From: Panorpa germanica | Taxonomy: Eukaryota > Arthropoda > Insecta > Mecoptera > Panorpidae | Length of the DNA: 64,000 bases | Direction of reading: 5' to 3' | NCBI GenBank assembly: GCA_963678705.1 | Contig: OY783203.1 | Span: 26,952,535 to 27,016,534 of the forward strand | Part shown: positions 35,736 to 46,502 of the stretch, piece after piece | Layout of the letters: each line of letters begins with the position of its first letter | Position numbering within the stretch: position 1 is the first letter of the stretch | Notes under the pieces: model-generated | What the model was told of the DNA's origin: nothing | Database searches by the model: none | What the model saw: the letters and a program-made list of their open reading frames with translations, nothing else | Made by a program: the position numbers and the translations under genes

Positions 35736-35822
35736 TAGGCTTACTCTAAGTCAATGTGTTTAAAAAATATGGTCTCGATCTTTCTACGAAGAAAGCAAGT
35801 CTGTCTAACGACTAGGTACTTA

Positions 35823-36180
35823 AGCCGGCTCCAGACGATGCGGTGAACGTTTGATGCAAATGCCTCTAACGTGTTAGTCAAATATTGGAAAATTGACATG
35901 GCAAGTTTCGTACTACACGGTGGAACGAATGTTTGATCCAATTGATTAATTTATTTTAATAATTTGTTGATATTATGGACACTGACACTGTTTAACAAAA
36001 ACTTTCAAATACAAAACCTTTACTTCTTGGAGGATTCGTGCAGCAGTGCATTACATGTGGGTCAAGTATGTGGTGAGGGTGGAAAGATCCTTTTTGACGC
36101 GGGTCAAAAGACTACATGATGCGTTCAACCATACACCGTCCAACGTTGGAAGGTGTTCGTAGCATCGTTTGGAGCCGGCT
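35823..36180. mobile_element. PIF/Harbinger-like MITE, AGCCGGCTCC family, copy 1
   Basis: The ends AGCCGGCTCCAGACGATGC and GCATCGTTTGGAGCCGGCT are flanked by TTA on both sides (35820-35822 and 36181-36183). The 3-bp TWA duplication is the PIF/Harbinger signature. It is 358 bp long. Internal blocks (GACGCGGGTCAAAAGAC, GATTCGTGCAGCAGTGCAT) are shared with the copy at 43724-44146. No transposase. Confidence 0.75.
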
Positions 36181-36324
36181 TTATATTTTCTTTCCACCAG
36201 ATGTTATGACGTAAACAAAATGGCCGCCACTGAATGTTACAAACTATATTGCCTTAGTTCACATTTTAATCACGAAAATGAAAGCCAACTTTATTAAACT
36301 AAAATAATTTATTAAGGTAAACGT
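36181..36324. other. AT-rich DNA with one small ATG ORF
   Basis: An ATG in strong context (AAAATGGCC) near 36220 opens only 25 codons before a stop, so no gene is called. Confidence 0.3.
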
Positions 36325-36458
36325 TTACTGCGTTGTATCAAACGCTTTGGATTTATCGTATAAACACGGAAGAGGGTGAAAACGCACGCACGATCGCACT
36401 AGATATTCTGAGACAGCAACTGAGATCGACTTCCGTTCGGCTTCTGGACTGTGTGATG
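36325..36458 (-). CDS. Candidate terminal exon, unknown product
   Basis: The minus strand has an excellent 3' splice site, ATAATTTTTTTACTGTCAG (36459-36477). Behind it a frame of 43 codons ends at TAA (36327-36325), beginning SHSPEAERKSISVAVSEYLV. The plus strand is also open for about 52 codons over the same bases, with TEEGENARTIALDILRQQL, so the strand is ambiguous. The splice site favours minus. No family is recognised. Confidence 0.25.
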
Positions 36459-36479
36459 CTGACAGTAAAAAAATTATAG

Positions 36480-37371
36480 ACAAAGGTACAGCGACTATAA
36501 GGACTAGCGAACGCTTACTTTAAATTAGCATATTTAAATAGTTAAGTATCACAAAGTGTAAAATTCGTTAAAAAAAGTCTAATTTGCCTTCGTACTACAG
36601 TGATTGTTTGATTTACAGCAAGTCCGTGACGTCACACGGAATTTATCACAGCCTCGCTGACTTCACTTAGTTTGTTGATTGTTTAATTACTTTTGTAACT
36701 TCATTTATTAATCTCTCCGCATAAAACATCCACATTCATAGTAATCAATCACAAAAAATAAATTTTATTAGGAATTTTTATGAAAAGTGTTGACAGTTCT
36801 TAAGAGCTAGTGTTTTATTGAATATTTTAAATTACATCACGTAAATTTTTAATATAAATCTCTAGAAATAGAAAATGACCCACGATTAATATAGACGAGG
36901 GGTCAAGGGGTGGACTGCTGTCTCGCTCCCACGCATCAATTGCGATCGGTAACTACATACTCATACTCATACAAGTTCAACGTTTCCTCTTCCTCTTCCT
37001 CGGAGCAAAGTTTTCCAATTTACTGTTACACAGTAACGTGGAATCGAATACAATAAAGTATAGTGATTTAGAAAGAGGGAGGGAGGGAGGTAGGGAAGGC
37101 GTTGTAGGTTGTTGGACACAAATACACAATGAAGGATAAAACCTTAATAATATAATGCGTGAAGATTTCTATTGTTAAGGAAAGTAATAAATAGGTTTGT
37201 TCGCGTTGATTACATTAATTCGGCTTATGGCTCGTATTAAGGTTTGTCCCCACTTGTGCCATATTTAACACTCTTTTTTCAATGATAGACGAGGAGCCTA
37301 AGTTAATCCATAAAGATTTTTTCTTATAAAAAAAACCAATCCTTAATAAATGAATCCGTTACAAACCGAAT
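36480..37371. other. AT-rich DNA, no gene seen
   Basis: A purine-rich GGGAGGGAGG run lies near 37078-37095. No features otherwise. Confidence 0.4.
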
Positions 37372-37494
37372 CCGGATCAAACATTCGTTACACCGTGTAG
37401 TAGGAAACTTGCCATGTCAATCTTCTAATATTTGACTCTCAATTTGGAGGCAAACATTTGAATCAAACGTTCGCCGCATCGTCTGATGCTGGCA
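37372..37494. mobile_element. AGCCGGCTCC-family MITE, truncated copy
   Basis: GGATCAAACATTCGTTACAC through CGCCGCATCGTCTGATGCTGG matches the right 120 bp of the copy at 43724-44146 and, inverted, the left end of 35823-36180. The other end is missing, so the copy is broken. Confidence 0.7.
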
Positions 37495-38394
37495 TTACTC
37501 GTACTCCAGGCCGTTGTAATCACGAGGGAGTTCCAGACCAGATGTATAATTTAATTGCATTAGATGTATCATTTAATTGATGATATATTAAACATATTCA
37601 TATAATATTTAGGCAGTAGTATAATACACATTTCAAAGTCTCAAGACCACGGAACTGTCAATATGATATATAAGTGGTAGTCGATGGTTAAACGTAAAAT
37701 AAATAAACTTAAAATTATTTCTTGATATCGCATAGAAATTTAGGTTTGTGTAAGATTTAAACAAACCACAATTTTTTATATATTTCTACATTTTAATGTA
37801 CATAGTACGTTAAGATTTAAATTCCCTCAAAATCATTCTTTAAACTTTGAATGTTGAAAAAATGTTATTCAAGTTTTCTTTTTTAGATATTTAAAAGAAA
37901 AGTTTTAGATACTCGTAACTTAGTAAAAGTCTTAGTAAAATTCCTCGCATTGTTGCGTCATGCCCCGTGGAGAAATAGATTGTCTTTAACCAAGAATGTT
38001 GGATGTTGAATGCTGGGGTGGTCGTGGACACACATTATTTGTAAGTTTTAACATCTAAGCCAGGAATATTTTGAATGTTTAACTAATGTTACTAGGTAAA
38101 ATTGTTGCTAAAGAAATGCCAACCTCAAGATGGCGTTCGTTGTTAAATTGAAATAATGTTCATTTGAAAAAAATGTCTTATTGGCATATTAATCTAAGGT
38201 GCAGTTCAAACTAGTGCGACATCATACATTCATAAGCTGACGTTATTTAGACATGAATGTATTGAATTTGTTCAGTTTTTATCATCCAAACTAGAGCGAC
38301 TCAAATATGCGATTTTCATATAAACTCTACTTCAGAGTATTTTTATACTTTATTATACTCATTTACCAAAACATTTATTAAAACGAAAGTATAA
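37495..38394. other. AT-rich DNA, no gene seen
   Basis: TACTCGTA occurs near 37498 and 37911. No coding block or repeat was paired. Confidence 0.4.
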
Positions 38395-38808
38395 GGCCCT
38401 CCGCACATGAGGCGACTGATTGCAATCCTTAGCCCCGAATCTGCCCGAACCGAATGAGAATGGATCTGTGTTGTTAGTGACAGAACGAATGTGCATACGA
38501 GTGAGAGAAAACACACGGCACGAACGAAACTAAACTGGTTTTGAGTACGTTCTCAGCGTCTCTGTTTCTCGGTCACAGGGCAAGCTTAGTTGCATGCTTT
38601 TGATGGTGAATCATGAGCAGAGATGTGCACAAATACTATTCAAAAGTATTTAAATATACATACATACATACAAATACGACACAATAAAATCCCCTATTAT
38701 GCTATTGTTAAAAGATCTATAGTCACGAAACACGGCTCGTTTTTCGTTTTCGTTGGAAACTTCGTTGCTCAGCTAGTTTGCAATCAGTCGACTCGTGTGC
38801 GGAGGGCC
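38395..38808. mobile_element. PIF/Harbinger-like MITE, GGCC-ended, copy 1
   Basis: The left end GGCCCTCCGCACATGAGGCG and the right end ACTCGTGTGCGGAGGGCC are inverted. The pairing extends into CGACTGATTGCAA and TTGCAATCAGTCG. Both sides carry TAA, a 3-bp PIF/Harbinger-type duplication. It is 414 bp and matches 54551-54948 along its length. A central CAGAGATGTGCACAAATAC block is shared with the foldback at 11.7 kb. No coding capacity; the 62-codon frame at 38623-38811 is part of the MITE. Confidence 0.85.
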
Positions 38809-38809
38809 T

Positions 38810-39971
38810 AAGGTGTATAAGACTGACGCTTGAGAAAAATTAAATAAATCAAATCTATAGTCCCATTTATGAACCCAAATCAAAAAATTTAAAGAATTAA
38901 TCTGACTTTTATTAATGTTATTTATTAATTACTTGTAGCATTTGTAGATAGTTTGTATATTTGAAATACAGCTCGAGGGAGTAATTGTTGCTCGTCGGAT
39001 GGATAGAAAAGGCTGAGAAATAGAAAAAGTGGCAGGCCCGCGCGCTAATACATAGAATTTTGACGTTCACCACAGAATAATAGTAAGCAGAAAGTCACAG
39101 TATTAGAAGGTACAAAAATTATTTTACTTGCAATATTTCCTGGTGACTTTTTTAAACTGTAATATAATAAACAACAATGTATCAATTATTAACAAAACTA
39201 GAAACTATTAAATTACGGATTATAAAAGGTAACGACAAAAACAATTCTACGTTGAAACAATATTAATCAAGTACAATACAGGTTTAGAAAATAAAATGAA
39301 GAGAACCACAGCGACGCGCCATTGTTTTCATGAATGTATAATGCTCTAGCGGAAATTTGCGGAACTAGATTTCCCAACATGGAACAGAAAACAGAATACA
39401 AACATTGATTGTATAAAAATGTTTAGATTTAAAAACCACCAGAGAATAGTCGCTGATATCACTAGATTATTTATTCATAGGTATTTCTAGATAAAAAAGG
39501 ACTAACGATCAACCGGCGGACATTAGAGACGCGCGGATGTTACTTTTATCTCGGTGTTATTAAAACAGATGTGAACAGAAAATGTTTTATCGATCATACT
39601 TTTTTGGGGAGTGCTAACACTATAGCAGCTGAAAATAACGTTATTATGCGCTATTGTTTTTAATTTGTATTTTGAATGAATCACGCACGAAAAAATGATA
39701 TAAAATTTCGATGGTTTAATAATCGATTTTATTATCGATATATTCTTTTTATATTTGTATACACTATATAGTTGAAATATATTCTTTTCATTTGTGATTT
39801 TGTTATATTTTATTTGTTTTAAAAGAATGAGAATGCTAAAATTTACGACATCATAATTCACTAGGACGTGTTGTGACTTTCATTTAAAACTACAATAGTT
39901 ATTTGCAGAGGCGTACTTAGGAACGCTGTGATGACATTATTGTAAATTTAAATAAATTCAAAGAGTGACAC
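38810..39971. other. AT-rich DNA, no clear gene
   Basis: The 112-codon minus frame at 39523-39861 is Lys/Ile/Tyr/Asn-rich with no motif, as expected of AT-rich noncoding DNA, and is not called. Confidence 0.4.
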
Positions 39972-40458
39972 CCCAGTAAACAATTAGGTGAAGTGTCCTA
40001 TTTTGTGACGATTCTATCACTATTGCACTTCAATTATAATTAGCATCAGGGTACTATCATTTAGAGTAAAATTATTGGGCATGGAATAAACCGCTTTAGG
40101 CGACCACTATTTGAATATTATATCTCTATTAACTAATATTTTCGGCGACTCAACATCTGAAGAGAAGGAAGTGTGAAGGGAGTGAAGTGTAAACATTTTA
40201 AAGTGTACTCCCTTCACCCTTCCTTCTCTTCAGATGTTGAGTCGCCGAAAATAAAAGTGATAGTACCCTGGGGTTTGCATCAACTTTATCTTTATTTGTA
40301 TTCCGACAGATGGAGTGATTCCGCGATTTGTAGCCGATAAAGTAGAAAATTCATATGAACGACTGTGAGAAAGTGAACTTTAAATGAACTCTTTCATGAC
40401 AAAAAAATCATACGCATCTTCAATATGATGGCAAAGTGACTCCAAAATGTTTACTGGG
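39972..40458. mobile_element. CCCAGTAAACA-ended MITE, copy 2, interrupted
   Basis: The ends CCCAGTAAACAATTAGG and CCAAAATGTTTACTGGG match the copy at 31064-31317 in inverse orientation. Internal blocks such as GAAGTGTCCTATTTTGTGAC and GATTTGTAGCCGATAAAGTA are shared. A second element (40049-40268) lies inside it. Confidence 0.75.
40049..40268. mobile_element. Nested foldback element with 43-base stem
   Basis: The termini GGGTACTATCA and TGATAGTACCC are inverted. The centre is a near-perfect hairpin: 40141-40183 pairs with 40207-40249 with about one mismatch around a 23-base loop. GCATCA occurs just before the left end (40043-40048) and again at 40277-40282, a likely target duplication if the element runs a few bases past the right inverted repeat. 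It interrupts sequence continuous in the related copy at 31.1 kb. Confidence 0.75.
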
Positions 40459-42176
40459 ACGACATGGCAGGATTCATAAACTTCGTGACGTTACATCTTA
40501 GCTAAAATTGATGAAAAAACCATGAAATTTGTGTGAAACACATTCTATACATAAAATATAATTTGGACTGCTGATACATTTAATACAGAAGTTTGAACCC
40601 CATACATTGAATACATACTTCAAACATATCTTAACATACCTAGATACTCGTATATTCCAAATCACGATAGTTCGACGGCGAATTATACTTAAAAGAGGTT
40701 ATAAGACCAGTATAAATCTATAATACGATAATGAATTTTATCTTATTCGTTTCTATATACATTATAGAAGAATAAGTGAGTCAATGCTTTTTAATTATAT
40801 CGGCAGTTTATACCCCACAAGTTGTTTTAAGTATGAGTCGCCGCCGAACTCTCGTAATTTGATCTATATTTGCTGAGATCAGTTTTAATGGTTATTGTGT
40901 ATAGGCATACAAAAATTGTTTGTTATACAGATGTATTTTAAATTGTTAATTATTTTCATGTGACAATAACGGATTAAATAAATACATTTCTGGATCCAAC
41001 ATAGTTTTTACTTGTGTGTCGCCCTTTGCTGCTGGTAAGTTCGGCCCTGGTTGTTTATGTTGTATGCTGACCAGTAACATTTGTCTGCATTACACGGAAT
41101 ACGTAATACTGACGTGAAATACGAATACGAATTACACAATCTTTATTAGTTACAGCTTTGTTTAATTACTAAATTTTAATTAGACAGAAATAAATTAAAA
41201 CACTTTTAGTTGTATATGTACGAGTATGTGACTTGGGTGCATTTACGTCAAATAGATACAAAATATATGTAGCTCAGTTCCTAACTTTAAAATTGTGAAG
41301 TTAATGAACAATGTTGTCAGTAATATTACAGTTTGTTAAACTACATGTGCGGCGTTACAAATTCTTTAAGGATTTGTTTATATCCAGTATATACGGTTCG
41401 AAGCTAAATGCATGCATTGACAAGAAAACTTAACCTTTTAACAAGTACTAAGACATGTTATACATGTGGTCTAATCCAAAATAGCAGGCGCACTAAAGAA
41501 ATACGAGTATTCAATGAAGCAGATTTTAAAGTTACACTTTTTAAAAATACGAAATAATTTGGATAATTATTATCGTAAAGAAACACGTTATGATTAAATT
41601 AAAAAATAATTAATAGAATATAAAAACTACAGAGAGATAATATTTACATTTTTAAATTTTACTTATTCCGTAGTTACGACGCGAATTAATATTGATCATT
41701 TCTACTGTCTGTGTGATTTGAATCTGCTATTGTTCGTTTCACAGCAGTAGGGAAGTTAAGGACGATCGCACACTGAATACACAACTGTCTTATGATAATT
41801 TGGCATCTCGCGACAAAACTGCTGAAGACAAAGTGATAAAAAAATTATCTCAATTCTTCTACGATAAAGAGACAAATGTTATAAAGCAGTGGCGACCGCC
41901 CTACACTTATAATACCACGAAAGAAATAATAGCTTACCGAAGTATTCTACCCATGGATACAGTGTAGTACACACACATACAAACTAATTTAATTATCTCA
42001 TGCACTAATAATTGCACTAATAAATAAAATAGACTTGCATATTACTTTGATATTTCACAAAGCTACTGTATCCTACAAACACGTTCACCGATTTGTTTTT
42101 TACGTGTTATATACAGTTTATACAACTGCAAACTTAAAAAAAACCGATTTAGGTTCTCTCACACTGTAACAGACTA
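40459..42176. other. AT-rich DNA, no gene seen
   Basis: TACTCGTA near 40648, TACGAGTA near 41219 and 41501. No exon-like block. Confidence 0.4.
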
Positions 42177-42184
42177 CTTCTGAT

Positions 42185-42588
42185 CACTGGCGTAGCTAGG
42201 TATGGGCGAGTCGGTGCCCCAAGCTAAGGGGGCCCTCGAACTTTCATGACTTATATTTATATTTTAACGGTTTCACAGTGAAGTAATACTCTTAGTAAAT
42301 AGTTATGCCCGACAATGCATAAAAAACTTTTATAACAAAAACATAAACAATAACAAAAATCTAAATAGGAATGAATTTTTTTTATTGAGAGTGTATTTCA
42401 TACGCACTTGTGTACAAATTTATCACTAAACATGAGGGAGGGGGAAGCATGGACCAGGCAAGGATCTAAATCTATTACGTAATTCTCTCAGGCAGAGGTA
42501 CGCATTCTAGTTATCGCGCGTTCAGTTTAGTTATGGGCCAAGATTTTTTTTTTGCACCGGGGCCCTTGATTACCTTGCTACGCCACTG
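42185..42588. mobile_element. hAT-like MITE, GTAGC-ended, copy 2
   Basis: The ends CACTGGCGTAGCTAGG and CCTTGCTACGCCACTG are inverted. The identical 8-bp CTTCTGAT flanks both sides (42177-42184 and 42589-42596), a perfect hAT-type duplication. Like the copy at 22863-23147 it carries GGGGGCCC-type runs inside the ends. It is 404 bp with no transposase. Confidence 0.85.
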
Positions 42589-42596
42589 CTTCTGAT

Positions 42597-43723
42597 GCAT
42601 ACTTTATCAGTAGGATGTATTTGAGTTTCGTACGACGAAACGACTATTTTTACTACAAATAAAAATAAAAAGTCAGACATTTTTTTACAAAAGCTAATGA
42701 GAGATAAATACAATATAAAACGCAGAAAACTAAGTTGTTATTACAATTAAATAGATATATATATAATAATTTTAACATCAATATTTGTCCTAATATGACG
42801 TTTCTATAAATATGACATTTGACATATTATTAGCAGCGTGGTTAGGAAATAAGCCCTTTGATACGATTATTAGCTGCTGTGACTGAAATTGTGTCACTTC
42901 TAGTTACCACAAATAATGTCCACATTCAATCAAGTGAAATGTCATCGTGGAGTCCAAGCAATCAATTGATTAATTTGATTAGTAGACACTGTAGATTGAT
43001 AACACCATAGAAATGTGAAGCTTGGTTGTTGTTTACTAGGTGCACGTTCAAACTCGTGTTAGTCTCGTTAAGACAATTGATCTTTGTTTACCATATCAGA
43101 TTCATGGGTCCGATAATCAAAATGTTACTGAGACACAAAGGTCGTAGAGTTAACATCAGTGGTCGTTGTAAAGTTGTGTTAATCGGAGAATTTTCTACTA
43201 AAGTTAGCAGTTGCTATATTATCGAGGTCTCGTATAAGTGAGCAAAGCTGCCGCTTAATAAATTTATGATTAACACATATTATTTAGCGCTAGATTAGGG
43301 ATCGAACCTCTTGGGATATTTTCATTTTATGTTTTTGTATTTTATCGTTTCTTTTATTTTATAGAAGTTCTATTTTATTTGATTATTTAGTGTTTTATTT
43401 TTCAATTATTCATTATCATAAATAAGACACTTTATATTTATGACTACATTCTCCATACAAATAGATTCAATAAACTATTTTGCTCTTTTGAGTTTTTGAG
43501 GGAAAAAATAAAAAATTCAGCGAGAGTCGTTAGGTCAAATTTTCCATTGGCGTTGAAAATAACATGCAAAAAGTAACATAAACTATTAAAGATACAGCAT
43601 AACAGTATGGACCGTAGCAACATAGGACAAAAAACTTTAGTATAGCTTCCGTTTGTTCGACATGCTCAAATGGTGTCTCAATCTTTCTTACGACAAAACC
43701 AAATCTATCTAAACACAGACTTA
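42597..43723. other. AT-rich DNA with a B-box fragment
   Basis: On the minus strand GGTTCGATCCC at about 43295-43309 is a lone tRNA-type B box with no A box at the right spacing, probably a SINE remnant. Frames at 43026-43241 (plus) and 43530-43751 (minus) have no motifs. Confidence 0.35.
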
Positions 43724-44146
43724 TACCGCTACCAAACGATGCTGTGAACACCTTCCATCGTTGGCCGCATCGTGTGGTTGATTCTGGAACTAAGTGTGTT
43801 CAACGATCACGTTGGAAGAAGTTCAGGCTGTTGTCGGTCTTTTGACCCGCGTCAGAAGTGATTTTTCTACACCCACCACACAGTTAATCCACATGTCATG
43901 CACTGCTGCACGAATCGTCCAACAATGGAAGGTTTTATGCTTGAAAATGTATTTATTTACTTGAAAGTCTTTGTTAAATAGTGTCAGTGTCAATAATATC
44001 AAAAAATAATACAATAAATAAATCATTCAGATCAAACATTCGTTTCACCGTGTAGTAGGAAACTTGCCATGTCAATATTCCTATATTTGACTCACACGTT
44101 GGAGGACATTTGAATCAAACGTTCACCGCATCGTATGGTGGCTTTT
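43724..44146. mobile_element. AGCCGGCTCC-family MITE, copy 2 (inverted)
   Basis: CTACCAAACGATGCTGTGAA at the left and CCGCATCGTATGGTGGCT at the right are diverged versions of the family ends, flanked by TTA on both sides. Shared interior: CTTTTGACCCGCGTCAGAAG, TGCACTGCTGCACGAATCG and GTAGTAGGAAACTTGCCATG. It is older and more diverged than 35823-36180. Confidence 0.7.
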
Positions 44147-45245
44147 TTAAACTAATATTTTAGAATACATACTGCAAAAGACTAATGCAAAAATTCTTGT
44201 AATAAAATCATAGTAGTTTATTCTCGACTCGTTCTGATATGGTTCAGCACCGGGGATGTAAATTGAGCCCCCATTTTAAGCAACGTGTCACGTAAATTGT
44301 GCAAGATGTAACATGTTGTGCGTTTAATGGTTTAATACGATTTCAGCCCGCTCTGAACCCTACATTCTGCTACTATGTGCCAGCAACACATGTTAGTTTA
44401 TTATCAAACGAATACCGACAACATTATATACATAAACTTTCGTTTTAGAAATTGATCTACAAGCGTTCATTGTTTCAAAACCAGGTATCAATGACTCTCA
44501 TAATTTAAGATTCATGTAATAAAAACAATGCTTCTGATTAACAAGCGGTAACCACGCAAAAGTTTAGATACGCATAGGTAGTCGTATGTACCCGGCACCA
44601 CCCAATGAAATAAATATGAAATTCATTCCCTTCGAGAAACTAAATTATTTTGAGGGTATTTTTAGCAATTCCAGGATTTAAATAAATATAATTCATATGT
44701 AAAATGTTGATCATTTGAATATATTAAGCAAAACAAAATGAAAAAAAAAGAATAAAATTATAAATTTATATTTACGGTATTATGTAAAACCATGGGATGG
44801 CAAGAGAGGGGTAGAGACAGGGGTAAATTCATAAAATAAAATTACTTTCAGCGTACACTGTATGAGTTATATAATATGTACTTTTGTTAAATGGCCGATT
44901 TTATGGTTTTTAATTTGTTTCTTGGTTAAAATTACAGCGGTTATCTTTTCCATGGATTAAATTGCATAATAAGATTTATAAATAAAGTTTAAACTTAAGT
45001 TGTCCGATGTTCTATAGAGACTAAGGTATGTCATCGAAGTTTATGGATAAAGTTATACATAGTTACGAACGGAGGTCTAGATATATTAGTGGCTAGGAGA
45101 CAAAGGGTTCCCGCCCACAACTCATTTCACCGTAATATTATTACTGTATCACAGGAATAGCGACTACCTAATATTTTATTACGTATATATATAGAAGAAG
45201 AATCAAGTTTACGAGTATATTCTAGCTACTTATTAAATTGAGCAC
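44147..45245. other. AT-rich DNA, no gene seen
   Basis: A 17-base word AAATTGAGCCCCCATTT near 44262 recurs near 57648, a trace of a shared repeat. Nothing else. Confidence 0.4.
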
Positions 45246-45405
45246 TTGTCAGATCGCGCGATAGAACGCGTGAATTCGTCTACGATTTACGTCAATACGT
45301 TCGCCACATGCGCTCAAACAATTCGCCGACACCTCGACTCGCGCGTAGTACGTTCTCTGTCTACATTCATTCCTCGAATTCTTTTCACGCGGTCAGAAGT
45401 ATTTT
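45246..45405. promoter_or_regulatory. CpG-rich island, possible 5' exon or promoter
   Basis: About 160 bases hold an unusual density of CG dinucleotides (GATCGCGCGATAGAACGCG, TCGACTCGCGCG, TTCACGCGG) in DNA that is otherwise CpG-poor. One plus frame is open for 62 codons, but its Ser/Thr/Arg-rich translation is not recognised. In insects, local CpG richness often marks unmethylated promoter or exon DNA; that is inference only. Confidence 0.25.
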
Positions 45406-45659
45406 TTTTAATCTTTAATCAACTCAATAATTAATTACATTAATAACATTACGATTTTAAGAAACTCGATTTAAAGTATGCATTACAGTTTTTAAACGAG
45501 TAAGTATACTAAAATAGACCAGCATTTAGAATATTTACAAAATTAAGGATGTTTGTTTATAAATATTAATATTAATGTAGAAATACTATAATTTTAGAAT
45601 ATATATGTAAGTGTAGAGTATAAAGTATATTAGCTGTTTTATAAATTATACGATACGAT

Positions 45660-45850
45660 ACGGACTCTGAAAATGCGGCATGTGGCCGTCGAACGTCGGT
45701 GTCGGTGTCGGTAACGGTGTCGGATCGTGGACGATGTTAAAGCATCAGCAGCTGCAGAACTAGTGCGTCGCCAATTAATCAGAAACGGATCCAGCGAAAT
45801 GCTGTTAACATGAGTTCGATTTTGAATGTTTTGCTCGTCTCTGGAACGAG
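45660..45850 (+). other. CpG-rich island with GTCGGT repeats
   Basis: A GTCGGTGTCGGTGTCGGT direct repeat is followed by more CG-rich sequence. An ATG at about 45810 opens only 16 codons. Together with the island 400 bases upstream it could mark a transcription start region. Confidence 0.2.
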
Positions 45851-46418
45851 ATCTACATGATTAGATTCTGTATTATTTTGGAAGCAAAATAAATAGAAGC
45901 AAACAATAGAAATGGAAAATTAGTGAGATAATATTCTCAATATAATTCTAATTCTCCTTATTAGATCATTGTTTCAAATATACCCTTTTAATTTAAATAT
46001 ATTTTAGGCTGATTCCAAACAAAAGGTTCTCTGACCCCTAAATTAGAAAATTGAATTACCGAATTCTTTGTCTATTCAAAATTAATGTAGATTCGTTATG
46101 GTATGACCTGGATCCTCAAGATGCTTTGTCAGAGATTAGTCAAAGACTTCATTGTAATTGTTTCAACATAGGTATAGGTAATGCCTTTGTCTTCAGATGG
46201 ATATCATGGAAACCCAGCCTCTTTCTCGTAGGAAGGTATGGAAAGTGACACCGGTGAATTAGTGACTAATACATGAAGTACGTTTATGTTGCACTAAAAC
46301 CAGAGGTTCAAAACGTGTTCCCCGGCTGTGAGTTTAAATGGAAACTAATAACAGTGATACTAATCTTCGCTCCTTCCTTGCTCACCTTGGCTACGTACGA
46401 ATATGATACATATAGAAA
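45851..46418 (+). other. Weak exon candidate in AT-rich DNA
   Basis: Between an AATGTAG acceptor-like site and an ACATAG/GTATAG donor-like site (about 46090-46171) the plus strand reads DSLWYDLDPQDALSEISQRL and onward. The composition is protein-like, but both splice sites are weak. Confidence 0.15.
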
Positions 46419-46502
46419 CATAGGCGTCCGCAGGGAGGAGGTGATCGACATAGTCCTATTTTGCTCTCCCACTCCCGTGCAAATATATTGCAGACGCCCA
46501 TG
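46419..46502. repeat. Short element with GCGTCYGCA ends
   Basis: CATAGGCGTCCGCAGGGAGG at the left faces TTGCAGACGCCCATG at the right, 84 bp in all. It resembles the element at 23287-23406. The ends look like the outer tips of a larger transposon with the interior lost. Confidence 0.45.

Noticed and set aside
39523-39861. 112-codon minus-strand ORF, the longest in the window
   Set aside because: Its Lys, Ile, Asn, Tyr and Ser-rich translation, lack of motifs and lack of splice context fit random AT-rich DNA.
43290-43320. Possible tRNA gene on the minus strand
   Set aside because: Only a B box (GGTTCGATCCC) is present; no A box or closing acceptor stem was found.
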